Shown here piece by piece: positions 1 through 5,059 of a stretch of DNA of 5,059 nt. Under the pieces are notes generated by a model that made no database searches, was not told where the DNA came from, and worked only from the letters and a program-made list of their open reading frames with translations. This stretch comes from Candidatus Bathyarchaeota archaeon. GTDB taxonomy: Archaea > Thermoproteota > Bathyarchaeia > Bathyarchaeales > Bathycorpusculaceae. A program made the position numbers and the translations under genes. The stretch is taken from the NCBI GenBank assembly GCA_014859805.1, contig JACUTN010000066.1, positions 1-5,059 on the forward strand, written 5' to 3'. Position 1 is the first letter of the stretch, and each line of letters opens with the position of its first letter.

Positions 1-1833
1 GCAGAGAGCCTAGAAGATGTTTACAGAGTAACGTTGAAGGCTATGGAGAAGACATTGGGGTTTGAATATGCCTCCATTCTTATGGTAGAAGGAAAAATGC
101 TTCGTCTAGTATCGCAACGTGGATACTCAAATAATCTGTCTTTAAGTCTGCCGTTGGATGGAGAAAAAGGTGTAACTGGTAAGGCAGCAAGAACAGGCAA
201 ACCAGTTTTCGTCCCAGACGTCAGAAAGGAAAAGACATACATCTTAGGTAAACCAAACATGCTTTCTGAGCTTGCTGTACCCATCAAAGTGGAAAAAGAA
301 GTTTTGGGCGTCTTAAATGTAGAAAGCAAAAAGCTTGCAGCCTTTGATGAAGAGGACAGGGAACTTCTTGAAATATTGGCTTCCCACGCTGCCATTGCGA
401 TAAGCGACATAAAAAGACATACACAACTTAGAAAACTCTCCAACAGGCTAGCGAATCTGATGGAAAGCTCCACGGAAATCATGCGCAAAAAAGACACGCA
501 TCAAAGGCTAAAGGTAATCGCAAAAGCCATTAGAAAATTCGGGTGGAGAAGGGTTGTAATTTCTCTAAGAGACGAAAACTTGGAAGGAACAGCCGTTGTC
601 ACAGCAGGCCTCGCAAAGGAAGAAACCAAGCTTTTACTTGAAAGAAAAGCATCAGGGCATGTCTGGAGAGAACGGTTAGGCCCAAAATTTGAACGATTCA
701 AGATAAATGAGTTTTATTATTTGCCTTGGAGCGATCCGTGGATTCGAGAATACGTCCACCATGTTCCGCCTGAAGCAACCCTTGAGGAGGCAACTACGTA
801 TGCAGGTGTTCCTAGCAAGCTTTCGCCAGAAGAAATGGTTGATTGGCACCCTCAAGACATGGTTTATGCTCCCCTCCGCACGCCTGCGGGAAGGGTGGTA
901 GGCATCTTAAGCATGGATGACCCTGTGGATGGTCGGAAGCCAACTAGAGAATCTCTTACTCCTTTGGAGCTTTTCTTGCATCAAGCTGCAATGGTCATTG
1001 AAAACGCTCAACTAATTGAAAGTTTGAGGGAAGCGAGAGAGCAGCTTGAGCAAAAAGTGGAGGAAAGAACTCGCGAGCTGAAGAAATCTCAAAAGCAACT
1101 GCTTAAGGCTCAAAGATTGGCGGTGATAGGTGAACTAGCTGGCATGGTAGGCCATGACCTGCGTAATCCTCTAACGAGTATCAATGGAGCCGCATACTAT
1201 GTGAAGAAACGGTTAAGTTCAAAAATCGACGGCAAAGTAAAAGAAATGCTCGATCTTATAGGGAAAAACATTGTATACTCGAACAAGATAATAAACGACC
1301 TTCTGGATTATTCGAGAGAGATACAGCTGGATTTAACGGAGAGCAATCCGAAATCGATAATAAAAGAGGCGTTGTCTCTTGTTGAGATCCCGAAAAATGT
1401 TGAAGTAATAGATTTAACGGAAGGCAAACCGAAAATAAAGGTTGACACTGCAAAAATTAAGAGAGCCTTCGTCAACATACTCAAAAACGCAGTTGAAGCC
1501 ATGCCCAAAGGCGGAACGCTGACAACAAAAAGCAGAAAATCAGATGGCAACCTAGAATTCGTCTTTTCAGACACTGGAGTAGGCATATCAAAGAAAACCA
1601 TGGAGAAGCTTTGGACTCCGCTTTTTACAACAAAAGCGAAGGGAATGGGTTTAGGCTTGGCAATATGCAAACGCGTCATAGAGGCTCATGGAGGTTCTAT
1701 TTCCGTAAAAAGCTCTCGTGGAAAAGGCACAACTTTCACTGTAACCATTCCGATTAAATTAAAATTAGAGGGAGGTGAAAAGATATGGGTGAAACCGCTA
1801 GAATCCTCATTGTTGACGACGATGAAAACATAA
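1..1833 (+). CDS. Soluble GAF-domain sensor histidine kinase (5' partial)
   Basis: This is the sensor half of a two-component system: it should autophosphorylate on histidine and pass the phosphate to the regulator encoded next. The frame is open to the first base of the window, so the true start lies upstream; the TTG at 34 is inside a GAF domain and is not the start. Residues here are counted from base 1. GAF 1 covers about 1-136, ending in a typical AFDEEDRELLEILASHAA segment. A second GAF-like domain spans about 155-345 and includes DWHPQD near 281. A coiled coil runs from about 340 to 380. The H-box GHDLRNPL has His385, the N-box NILKNAVEAMP has Asn496, the G1 box DTGVGIS has Asp524, and the G2 box is GMGLGL at 548-553. 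No membrane segment is visible, which fits a cytosolic sensor, but the missing N-terminus could hold more domains. The ligand is unknown. The last 16 residues lie in the overlap with the regulator gene and are probably not part of the ATPase fold. Confidence 0.95.
   Translation, partial: AESLEDVYRVTLKAMEKTLGFEYASILMVEGKMLRLVSQRGYSNNLSLSLPLDGEKGVTGKAARTGKPVFVPDVRKEKTYILGKPNMLSELAVPIKVEKEVLGVLNVESKKLAAFDEEDRELLEILASHAAIAISDIKRHTQLRKLSNRLANLMESSTEIMRKKDTHQRLKVIAKAIRKFGWRRVVISLRDENLEGTAVVTAGLAKEETKLLLERKASGHVWRERLGPKFERFKINEFYYLPWSDPWIREYVHHVPPEATLEEATTYAGVPSKLSPEEMVDWHPQDMVYAPLRTPAGRVVGILSMDDPVDGRKPTRESLTPLELFLHQAAMVIENAQLIESLREAREQLEQKVEERTRELKKSQKQLLKAQRLAVIGELAGMVGHDLRNPLTSINGAAYYVKKRLSSKIDGKVKEMLDLIGKNIVYSNKIINDLLDYSREIQLDLTESNPKSIIKEALSLVEIPKNVEVIDLTEGKPKIKVDTAKIKRAFVNILKNAVEAMPKGGTLTTKSRKSDGNLEFVFSDTGVGISKKTMEKLWTPLFTTKAKGMGLGLAICKRVIEAHGGSISVKSSRGKGTTFTVTIPIKLKLEGGEKIWVKPLESSLLTTMKT
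1771..1778 (+). promoter_or_regulatory. Strong Shine-Dalgarno site for the response regulator
   Basis: GGAGGTGA lies 6 nt before the ATG at 1785 and is fully inside the histidine kinase coding frame, where it encodes part of an EGGEK stretch. It fixes the regulator start and suggests that the two proteins are translated from one mRNA. Confidence 0.85.
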
Positions 1834-2258
1834 GAAAAGTATTAACAACCATACTTGAGGATGAAGGATACATTGTTGAGTCAGTAGGTACGGCTAAAAA
1901 AGCGATAGCAAAAACTGGAAAGAAATTCTACAATCTAGCCCTAATTGACGTTCGCCTTCCAGACATGGAGGGAATAGAACTTCTGACAAGAATGAAGGCC
2001 ACAACGCCTAAAATGCGAAAAATAATTATCACGGGTTATCCAACACTGCAGAACGCGGTGGAAGCAGTGAACAGAGGCGCGGACGCCTACATAATAAAGC
2101 CCTTTGACATGAAAAAAGCTCTTAGAACAATAAGGGAAGAGCTAACAAAGCAACAAGAAGAAAAGAGATACAGCCAACAAAAAGTCGCGGAATTCATTGA
2201 AACAAGAGTAAAGGAGCTGGAAGTAGAAAAGAAGCTGACCCACAAAAGCAAGCCTTAA
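1785..2258 (+). CDS. Receiver-only response regulator with helical C-terminal tail
   Basis: This is the phosphoacceptor partner of the upstream kinase. The 157 residues contain one complete receiver (REC) domain at about 5-120. The acidic pocket is Asp11-Asp12-Asp13, the phosphorylated residue is Asp55 in LIDVRLPD, the switch Thr is Thr83 in IITGYP, and the conserved Lys is Lys105 in YIIKPFD. The receiver resembles those of NtrC/AtoC-type regulators. After residue 120 there is only a charged, probably helical tail of about 37 residues rich in Lys, Glu and Gln, with no recognisable helix-turn-helix or enzymatic output domain. The ATG at 1785 is chosen because of the near-perfect ribosome binding site 6 nt upstream. 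The gene overlaps the kinase gene by 49 bp in another frame, so co-transcription is very likely. Known single-domain regulators act by protein-protein contact or as phosphorelay intermediates; which of these applies here cannot be told from the window. Confidence 0.95.
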   Translation: MGETARILIVDDDENIRKVLTTILEDEGYIVESVGTAKKAIAKTGKKFYNLALIDVRLPDMEGIELLTRMKATTPKMRKIIITGYPTLQNAVEAVNRGADAYIIKPFDMKKALRTIREELTKQQEEKRYSQQKVAEFIETRVKELEVEKKLTHKSKP

Positions 2259-2262
2259 ACAT

Positions 2263-2330
2263 CATTTTTATCACTATTTCCGAAATTTTCTCTTCACTAT
2301 GTCTTCTCAAACTTTTAGTTTTTCAATTTC
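2263..2330 (+). terminator. T-rich convergent intergenic region, probable termination zone
   Basis: The 88 bp between the regulator stop and the GNAT stop contain several T-runs on the plus strand (around 2264-2269, 2286-2289, 2313-2316 and 2319-2323), as expected for archaeal U-tract termination of the kinase-regulator operon. A weak 5-bp stem (AAACT/AGTTT, 2309-2321) sits just before the final Ts. The stem is all but one A-T pair per arm, so termination would depend on the T-tracts rather than the hairpin. Confidence 0.35.
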
Positions 2331-2346
2331 TACATCATTTTCCGGG

Positions 2347-3243
2347 CTAGCAATGTTGAGATACGTTTTTGTGCATAAACTTCCAGCAATGTCTAATTTT
2401 AAAGCCGAGTCTTCGCAAAAGAGTGACAGATGGAACGTTCTGTTCTGTAGTATACAACGCCACAGAATTCATTCCTTTTTCAAAGAGCGCGTTCATCGCC
2501 CGACGTGTAAGGGCAGATGCAAGGTTTTTGCCGCGATATTTGGGGAGTGTGGCTGCTGGACCGAGATAACCTCGCTTGCCACCGAAGAATTTGTTATGTT
2601 TCGCGTCTGGTCTGGAAACAACAACTGAAACAATTTTGTTGTCAAGCTTGGCTATGTGAATCCATTCTTCGCTGAAAGGAGGACATTCAGATTTCCATCT
2701 TTGAACAACACCTTGTTTTAGTCTTTCATGGTTAAATCCGGCGTTCACGGCTTCGACAAAATCTTTTTTCTCTTCTGTTTTCAAACTGCTAATAATCGTG
2801 CCTTCTGGAACTTTTGGAAGAGGCTTTAAGCCGTCAAGTCTGGCTATCATGTGGCATAGTCCGCCTTCGGGCTTGTAACCCCTCTCAGCCCACTCGTTGA
2901 TTTTTGGGCTTTCAGCATCTACAACTGTGAAGATCTTTTCGCCCTTAACGTGTGTTTCGATCTCCTTAGCCAGTAGGTTCTCTAGATGTTTTCGATTTGG
3001 GTTTTCACGAACGCAAAGCCACTCGATTTCTTCGCCCCAATGTCCATTGTTGTATGCGACAGAGCCTATGATTTCGCCTTCTTCCTCAGCCACTAGAATT
3101 TTAAGAGCCCTTTCCTTAATTTGAGAGCGAAGTTTCTGTTCATTGATGGGAATAAACTCGTATGATCCTTTACGTGTCTCATTGAGCAGTTCAACCAAGC
3201 TTGACAGGTCTTTGTCCGTAAAGCTTCGAGTTTGAATCGTCAT
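2347..3243 (-). CDS. Tandem GNAT-type N-acetyltransferase
   Basis: This is a 298-residue protein built as two GNAT folds, a layout known from MshD-like acetyltransferases. GNAT enzymes move an acetyl group from acetyl-CoA to an amine. The N-terminal half (about 1-135) shows the usual beta strands (LKILVAEEEGEIIG, 47-60) but its CoA loop is degenerate (NRKHLEN, 83-89), so it is probably not catalytic. The C-terminal half (about 147-290) carries motif A, LPKYRGKNLASAL at 233-245, followed by the typical ending TTEQNVPSVTLLRRLGF, in which the Asn and the LGF turn are conserved. In the R-x-x-G-x-G/A loop the first Gly is replaced by Asn240 and the last position is Ala242. The substrate cannot be inferred. 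The ATG at 3243 is the natural start because the family's first strand (TIQTRSFTDKDL) follows at once. No good ribosome binding site precedes it, which suggests a leaderless or short-leader mRNA. The gene is convergent with the kinase-regulator operon and has no evident functional link to it. Confidence 0.9.
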   Translation of the reverse strand: MTIQTRSFTDKDLSSLVELLNETRKGSYEFIPINEQKLRSQIKERALKILVAEEEGEIIGSVAYNNGHWGEEIEWLCVRENPNRKHLENLLAKEIETHVKGEKIFTVVDAESPKINEWAERGYKPEGGLCHMIARLDGLKPLPKVPEGTIISSLKTEEKKDFVEAVNAGFNHERLKQGVVQRWKSECPPFSEEWIHIAKLDNKIVSVVVSRPDAKHNKFFGGKRGYLGPAATLPKYRGKNLASALTRRAMNALFEKGMNSVALYTTEQNVPSVTLLRRLGFKIRHCWKFMHKNVSQHC

Positions 3244-3252
3244 GCTTTGTCT

Positions 3253-3480
3253 TTAACGAAAGAACTGAGGAATAATAATAAGTGTTTGGATTAGGCTTAG
3301 GTTGTTGTGAAACTCTGATTTGCCGTCGCTTTTGACAGGGACTTGATTGTTGTTAATGGTGTTCTGGTTACAGATATGGATGTTTTCAACAGGTGCATTG
3401 TCCATAATGTGTTGCGTGTGTTTGTTAAAAGTTTGCAGCCTGATTGCATGGACAAGAGTTTCAAAGCGGTTAGGGCGTTT
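3253..3480 (-). pseudogene. Possible remnant of an Ig-like repeat protein
   Basis: This minus-strand frame of 75 codons is bounded by stops on both sides. It contains INNNQVPVKSDGKSEF (positions 3310-3357), followed by a hydrophobic strand LIII. This resembles the pattern of bacterial Ig-like or glucodextranase-B-like domains in secreted proteins, where a V-x-V-N-G-x-x-V-P-V-x-S-D-G-x-F stretch is followed by an N-T-I-I-I strand. The frame has no start with a ribosome binding site, is cut by a stop upstream, ends before the domain would be complete, and runs into the GNAT promoter. The resemblance is by eye and short, and it could be chance in an Asn- and Lys-rich frame. Confidence 0.2.
3271..3282 (-). 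promoter_or_regulatory. TATA-like box for the GNAT gene
   Basis: On the minus strand CTTATTATTATT is centred about 33 nt before the ATG of the acetyltransferase. An archaeal TATA box at this place would start transcription only a few bases before the ATG, which agrees with the absence of a ribosome binding site. Confidence 0.4.
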
Positions 3481-3732
3481 TTAGATGTCTTTTCTTGTGT
3501 TTTATTTATTTCTGTTCGTAATTTTGTTTCTCGAGTTCTTAAAAGTTGTAGTATTTGATTTGTTTGCAATTTAGTCACCAGCAATATCTAGTATATTACG
3601 GTTTAAGATACTTATTTCCAGACGCGAAATATTACAAAATTTGACTAATTTGCTGTTGCTTTATGTAAGCCTCGTCGAAGTAACAAAACGAAAATAAGAT
3701 AGGCCAGACATTTCCTTCTATGTTAATGATTT

Positions 3733-3755
3733 AACTGCTTGTGCAAGAAGTTTTT
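3733..3755 (+). terminator. Hairpin followed by a T-run, terminator-like on the plus strand
   Basis: AACTGCTT and AAGAAGTT form an 8-bp stem with a single G-A mismatch around a GTGC loop, directly followed by TTT so that the run is five Ts. It is oriented to stop plus-strand transcription, yet no confident plus-strand gene lies just upstream. On the minus strand, downstream of the coiled-coil gene, the hairpin would have no T-tract after it. It may be chance. Confidence 0.25.
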
Positions 3756-3776
3756 CTCATAATCCAAGTGTTCTGC

Positions 3777-4097
3777 CTATGCTGGTATCAGAGTTTGAGA
3801 GATTTGCGTTTTCAGTTCGACATATTCTTGTTTGATTTCATTTCTCAAAACCAGAATTTCTGAGCGAAGTCTCTTCTTGGATTCTGGAACTAAATCTTTC
3901 GATTTCGTTATTTTTCCTTCCATCTTGTCCAGATCACGTTCTGCAGAACGTCTTGCATCTTCGGATTTCTTCAAGGCTTCAACTTTCATTTTTTCAATTT
4001 TTGCGAAGTCTTTTCGTATGTTTCTTGCACGTTTGTTTAGGTTTTCATTTATCTTGTTCAGTTTTTCTCTATATTCGCGCTCAGAAGTGCTTCCCAA
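3777..4097 (-). CDS. Small charged coiled-coil protein, function unknown
   Basis: I do not recognise a named family. The 106-residue product is very rich in Lys, Glu and Arg and should be almost entirely helical, with heptad-like spacing over about residues 5-60 (for example YREKLNKINENLNK and FAKIEKMKVEALKK) and again at about 75-100. It has no signal peptide, membrane segment or Cys. There is a single Pro in the middle of the chain (in DLVPESKK, about residue 70), which may separate two helices into a hairpin. The start is taken as TTG at 4097 because a TAA stop lies in frame two codons upstream and there is no later Met before residue 37. A TATA-like box about 29 nt upstream fits leaderless translation from this TTG. 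The gene is divergent from the NTPase gene. That it is real is supported by the consistent coiled-coil character, not by homology. Confidence 0.65.
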   Translation of the reverse strand: MGSTSEREYREKLNKINENLNKRARNIRKDFAKIEKMKVEALKKSEDARRSAERDLDKMEGKITKSKDLVPESKKRLRSEILVLRNEIKQEYVELKTQISQTLIPA

Positions 4098-4122
4098 TGT
4101 TTAACACCATTACTCACTTTCG

Positions 4123-4130
4123 TTTATAGT
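4123..4130 (-). promoter_or_regulatory. TATA-like box for the coiled-coil gene
   Basis: Minus-strand ACTATAAA is centred about 29 nt before the TTG at 4097, the spacing expected for an archaeal promoter whose transcript starts at or very near the start codon. A second A/T-rich candidate, AAATTTATTAAG, lies about 15 nt further upstream and would suit an upstream ATG at 4110 instead. Confidence 0.35.
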
Positions 4131-4150
4131 GATACTTAATAAATTTTATG

Positions 4151-4174
4151 AAGTAACAATAAGTAAATAAGTAA
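4151..4174 (+). repeat. Three AAGTAA hexamers in the divergent promoter region
   Basis: AAGTAA occurs at 4151-4156, 4161-4166 and 4169-4174, spaced 10 and 8 bp. The copies lie between the two divergent starts, where operators would be expected, but the sequence is A-rich and short, so chance is a real possibility. Confidence 0.25.
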
Positions 4175-4208
4175 AACTTGGTTTATTCAATATTCTGGTT
4201 GAGATATT

Positions 4209-4216
4209 CTTTTAAG
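4209..4216 (+). promoter_or_regulatory. Possible TATA box for the NTPase gene
   Basis: CTTTTAAG is the best archaeal TATA-like octamer before the NTPase gene. It would place the transcription start near 4239 and leave a leader of about 30 nt, enough to carry the ribosome binding site at 4257-4260. Other A/T-rich stretches nearby make the choice uncertain. Confidence 0.25.
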
Positions 4217-4256
4217 ATTGCAGAGCTAAGTAGAGACTGTGACCAGAGGTTAGTAT

Positions 4257-4260
4257 GGAG
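4257..4260 (+). promoter_or_regulatory. Ribosome binding site that supports the TTG start of the NTPase
   Basis: GGAG (within GGAGAAGG) ends 8 nt before the TTG at 4269. It overlaps an out-of-frame ATG at 4255-4257, and it is the main reason for placing the NTPase start at 4269. Confidence 0.5.
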
Positions 4261-4268
4261 AAGGTTCT

Positions 4269-5059
4269 TTGTCGGCTCGTAAACGAAGGGTTGTTGTTCC
4301 AAGTCCTCGTCCCACCGCTGCAAGAGAGATTCAACTAATTGACAGAGTTGAAGAAATAGGTTTTCTTAGAGAGGCTGCTGATAGAGCAGTTCGTGGCGAA
4401 GGCGGCGTTGTTTTTCTACATGGAGAAGCTGGAATCGGAAAGACAAGGTTGGCTAGAGAATTAGGAGCGTACGCACGTTCCCAAGGCATGCAAGTCTTAT
4501 CCGGTAGATGTCCCGCACTGTTCAGAATGGATGGCGTTCCTCCCTATGTTCTCTGGGAAGAGGTGATTAAAGATTATTTGGAAGTCTGCACCCCCGAGCA
4601 ATTATTCAGAGTAATTGGCTCTTATCCAATCGAAGTTTCCAAGCTGGTTCCTGAACTAAAGCAAAAGCTTAGAACTTTTCCTCAGTCTTTTCCCCTAAGT
4701 CCTGAGCACAGCCGAGACAGACTCTTTGAAGCAGTTTCACAGTTTATCACTAACATTTCTAAAGAAGCTCCATTGCTGGTTATTCTTGATGATTTGCAGT
4801 GGACTGATCAGTCTTCGCTTTTGCTGTTGCATTATTTGGCTCGCGGAGTTTACAAGGAATCTCTCCTTATTTTGGGCGCCTATCGCGATACTTATGTTGA
4901 TGAGAAACATCCTTTGTCTCCTGTTTTAACCGAATTGAACAGGGAACGTTTGCTTCAATCCGTTCCGTTGAAACGTCTGTCTTTTGATGATGTTTCAGAG
5001 ATGATCGAGCGGATATTGGAGCAAGACGACGTAGCAAGAGAGTTTTGTGAACTGGTTTA
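4269..5059 (+). CDS. AAA_16/STAND-type signalling ATPase, N-terminal part (3' partial)
   Basis: This is the first 263 residues of a large regulatory ATPase that runs off the window. After a basic N-terminus (SARKRRVVVPSPRP) comes the family lead-in LIDRVEEIGFLREAADRA at 23-40, then Walker A GEAGIGKT (52-59, Lys58), Walker B LLVILDDLQWTD with Asp174 and Asp175, and the GAYRD segment with Arg206 that follows the next core strand. This is the pattern of MalT/LuxR-like regulators and of ATPases fused to nucleotide cyclases or kinases, in which ATP binding acts as a switch and a long TPR region often follows. Those later parts are outside the window, so the output is unknown. A TAG at 4251 closes the frame upstream, and TTG at 4269 with GGAG 8 nt before it is the only reasonable start that keeps the lead-in. 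The frame has no stop through to the last base. It faces away from the coiled-coil gene across 171 bp. Confidence 0.88.
   Translation, partial: MSARKRRVVVPSPRPTAAREIQLIDRVEEIGFLREAADRAVRGEGGVVFLHGEAGIGKTRLARELGAYARSQGMQVLSGRCPALFRMDGVPPYVLWEEVIKDYLEVCTPEQLFRVIGSYPIEVSKLVPELKQKLRTFPQSFPLSPEHSRDRLFEAVSQFITNISKEAPLLVILDDLQWTDQSSLLLLHYLARGVYKESLLILGAYRDTYVDEKHPLSPVLTELNRERLLQSVPLKRLSFDDVSEMIERILEQDDVAREFCELV

Larger units (their letters stand above)
3244..3776. other. Gene-poor region between two minus-strand genes
   Basis: I see no convincing intact gene in these 533 bp. Open frames exist on both strands (plus 3343-3558, minus 3297-3584, minus 3253-3480), but each lacks a credible start with a ribosome binding site and none gives a recognisable full domain. 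The plus frame at 3343-3558 and the minus frame at 3253-3480 are codon-aligned complements, so a coding-like codon pattern in one automatically appears in the other. No tRNA-like or riboswitch-like fold was recognised. The region is best read as the GNAT promoter plus decayed sequence. Confidence 0.5.

Noticed and set aside
1308..1679. 123-codon open frame on the minus strand inside the kinase gene
   Set aside because: It lies opposite the HisKA/HATPase region, whose motifs are clear on the plus strand; its own translation shows no domain.
2259..2341. Direct repeat ACATCATTTT at 2259-2268 and 2332-2341
   Set aside because: Ten A/T-rich bases repeated once, with no element ends or target duplication between them; chance is sufficient.
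2299..2628. 109-codon plus-strand open frame opposite the 3' part of the GNAT gene
   Set aside because: The minus-strand frame carries the GNAT motif A; the plus translation is Ser/Phe-rich and patternless, as expected for an antisense frame.
3297..3584. 95-codon minus-strand frame with a Thr- and Leu-rich product
   Set aside because: It has only a TTG start with no ribosome binding site and an unusual Thr/Lys/Leu composition. The first half looks mildly coiled-coil, but no domain is recognisable, and the adjacent minus frame has the better codon pattern.
3640..3735. Minus-strand frame of about 32 codons (…NVWPILFSFCYFDEAYIK…)
   Set aside because: Too short, with no start codon or ribosome binding site and no recognisable domain.
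3832..4104. 90-codon plus-strand frame opposite the coiled-coil gene
   Set aside because: Its Ser/Phe/Leu-rich translation is what results from reading the complement of a Lys/Glu-rich coiled coil.
3244..4268. Possible mobile element, attachment site or CRISPR-like array in the intergenic regions
   Set aside because: No regularly spaced long repeats, inverted terminal repeats, transposase or integrase fragments or tRNA 3' ends were found.

Overview
The window reads best as a piece of a mesophilic archaeal genome of moderate to low GC, with the Bathyarchaeia (MCG) or a neighbouring uncultivated lineage as my best guess. The reasons are a bacterial-style soluble GAF histidine kinase with an HDLRNPL H-box, A/T-rich TATA-like boxes about 25-33 nt before the starts, TTG starts, and the pairing of a tandem GNAT protein with a large MalT/LuxR-like NTPase. 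None of these is decisive. No rRNA, tRNA, CRISPR array, transposase or phage gene was seen.

Layout. Positions 1-2258 (+) hold a two-component operon: a 5'-truncated soluble sensor histidine kinase (two GAF domains, coiled coil, HisKA, HATPase) and a receiver-only response regulator whose start lies 49 bp inside the kinase gene, behind a strong GGAGGTGA ribosome binding site. Convergent to it, at 2347-3243 (-), is a 298-residue tandem GNAT-type acetyltransferase. Positions 3244-3776 are gene-poor. They carry a probable GNAT promoter, a degenerate minus-strand frame with a short stretch that resembles a bacterial Ig-like repeat, and a terminator-like hairpin. Positions 3777-4097 (-) encode a small charged coiled-coil protein. 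A 171-bp divergent intergenic region follows. From 4269 (+) to the window edge runs the N-terminal part of an AAA_16/STAND-type signalling ATPase with clear Walker A and Walker B motifs.

Function. Only the kinase and regulator can be tied together: the kinase should sense an intracellular signal through its GAF domains and phosphorylate Asp55 of the regulator. The regulator has no DNA-binding domain, so it probably acts through protein contacts or as a relay. The NTPase is probably a second, independent signalling protein whose effector and sensor parts lie beyond the window. No convincing new multi-gene system was found. The most interesting points are the effector-less regulator, the decayed region at 3244-3776, and the two divergent genes that both seem to use TTG starts just downstream of out-of-frame ATGs.
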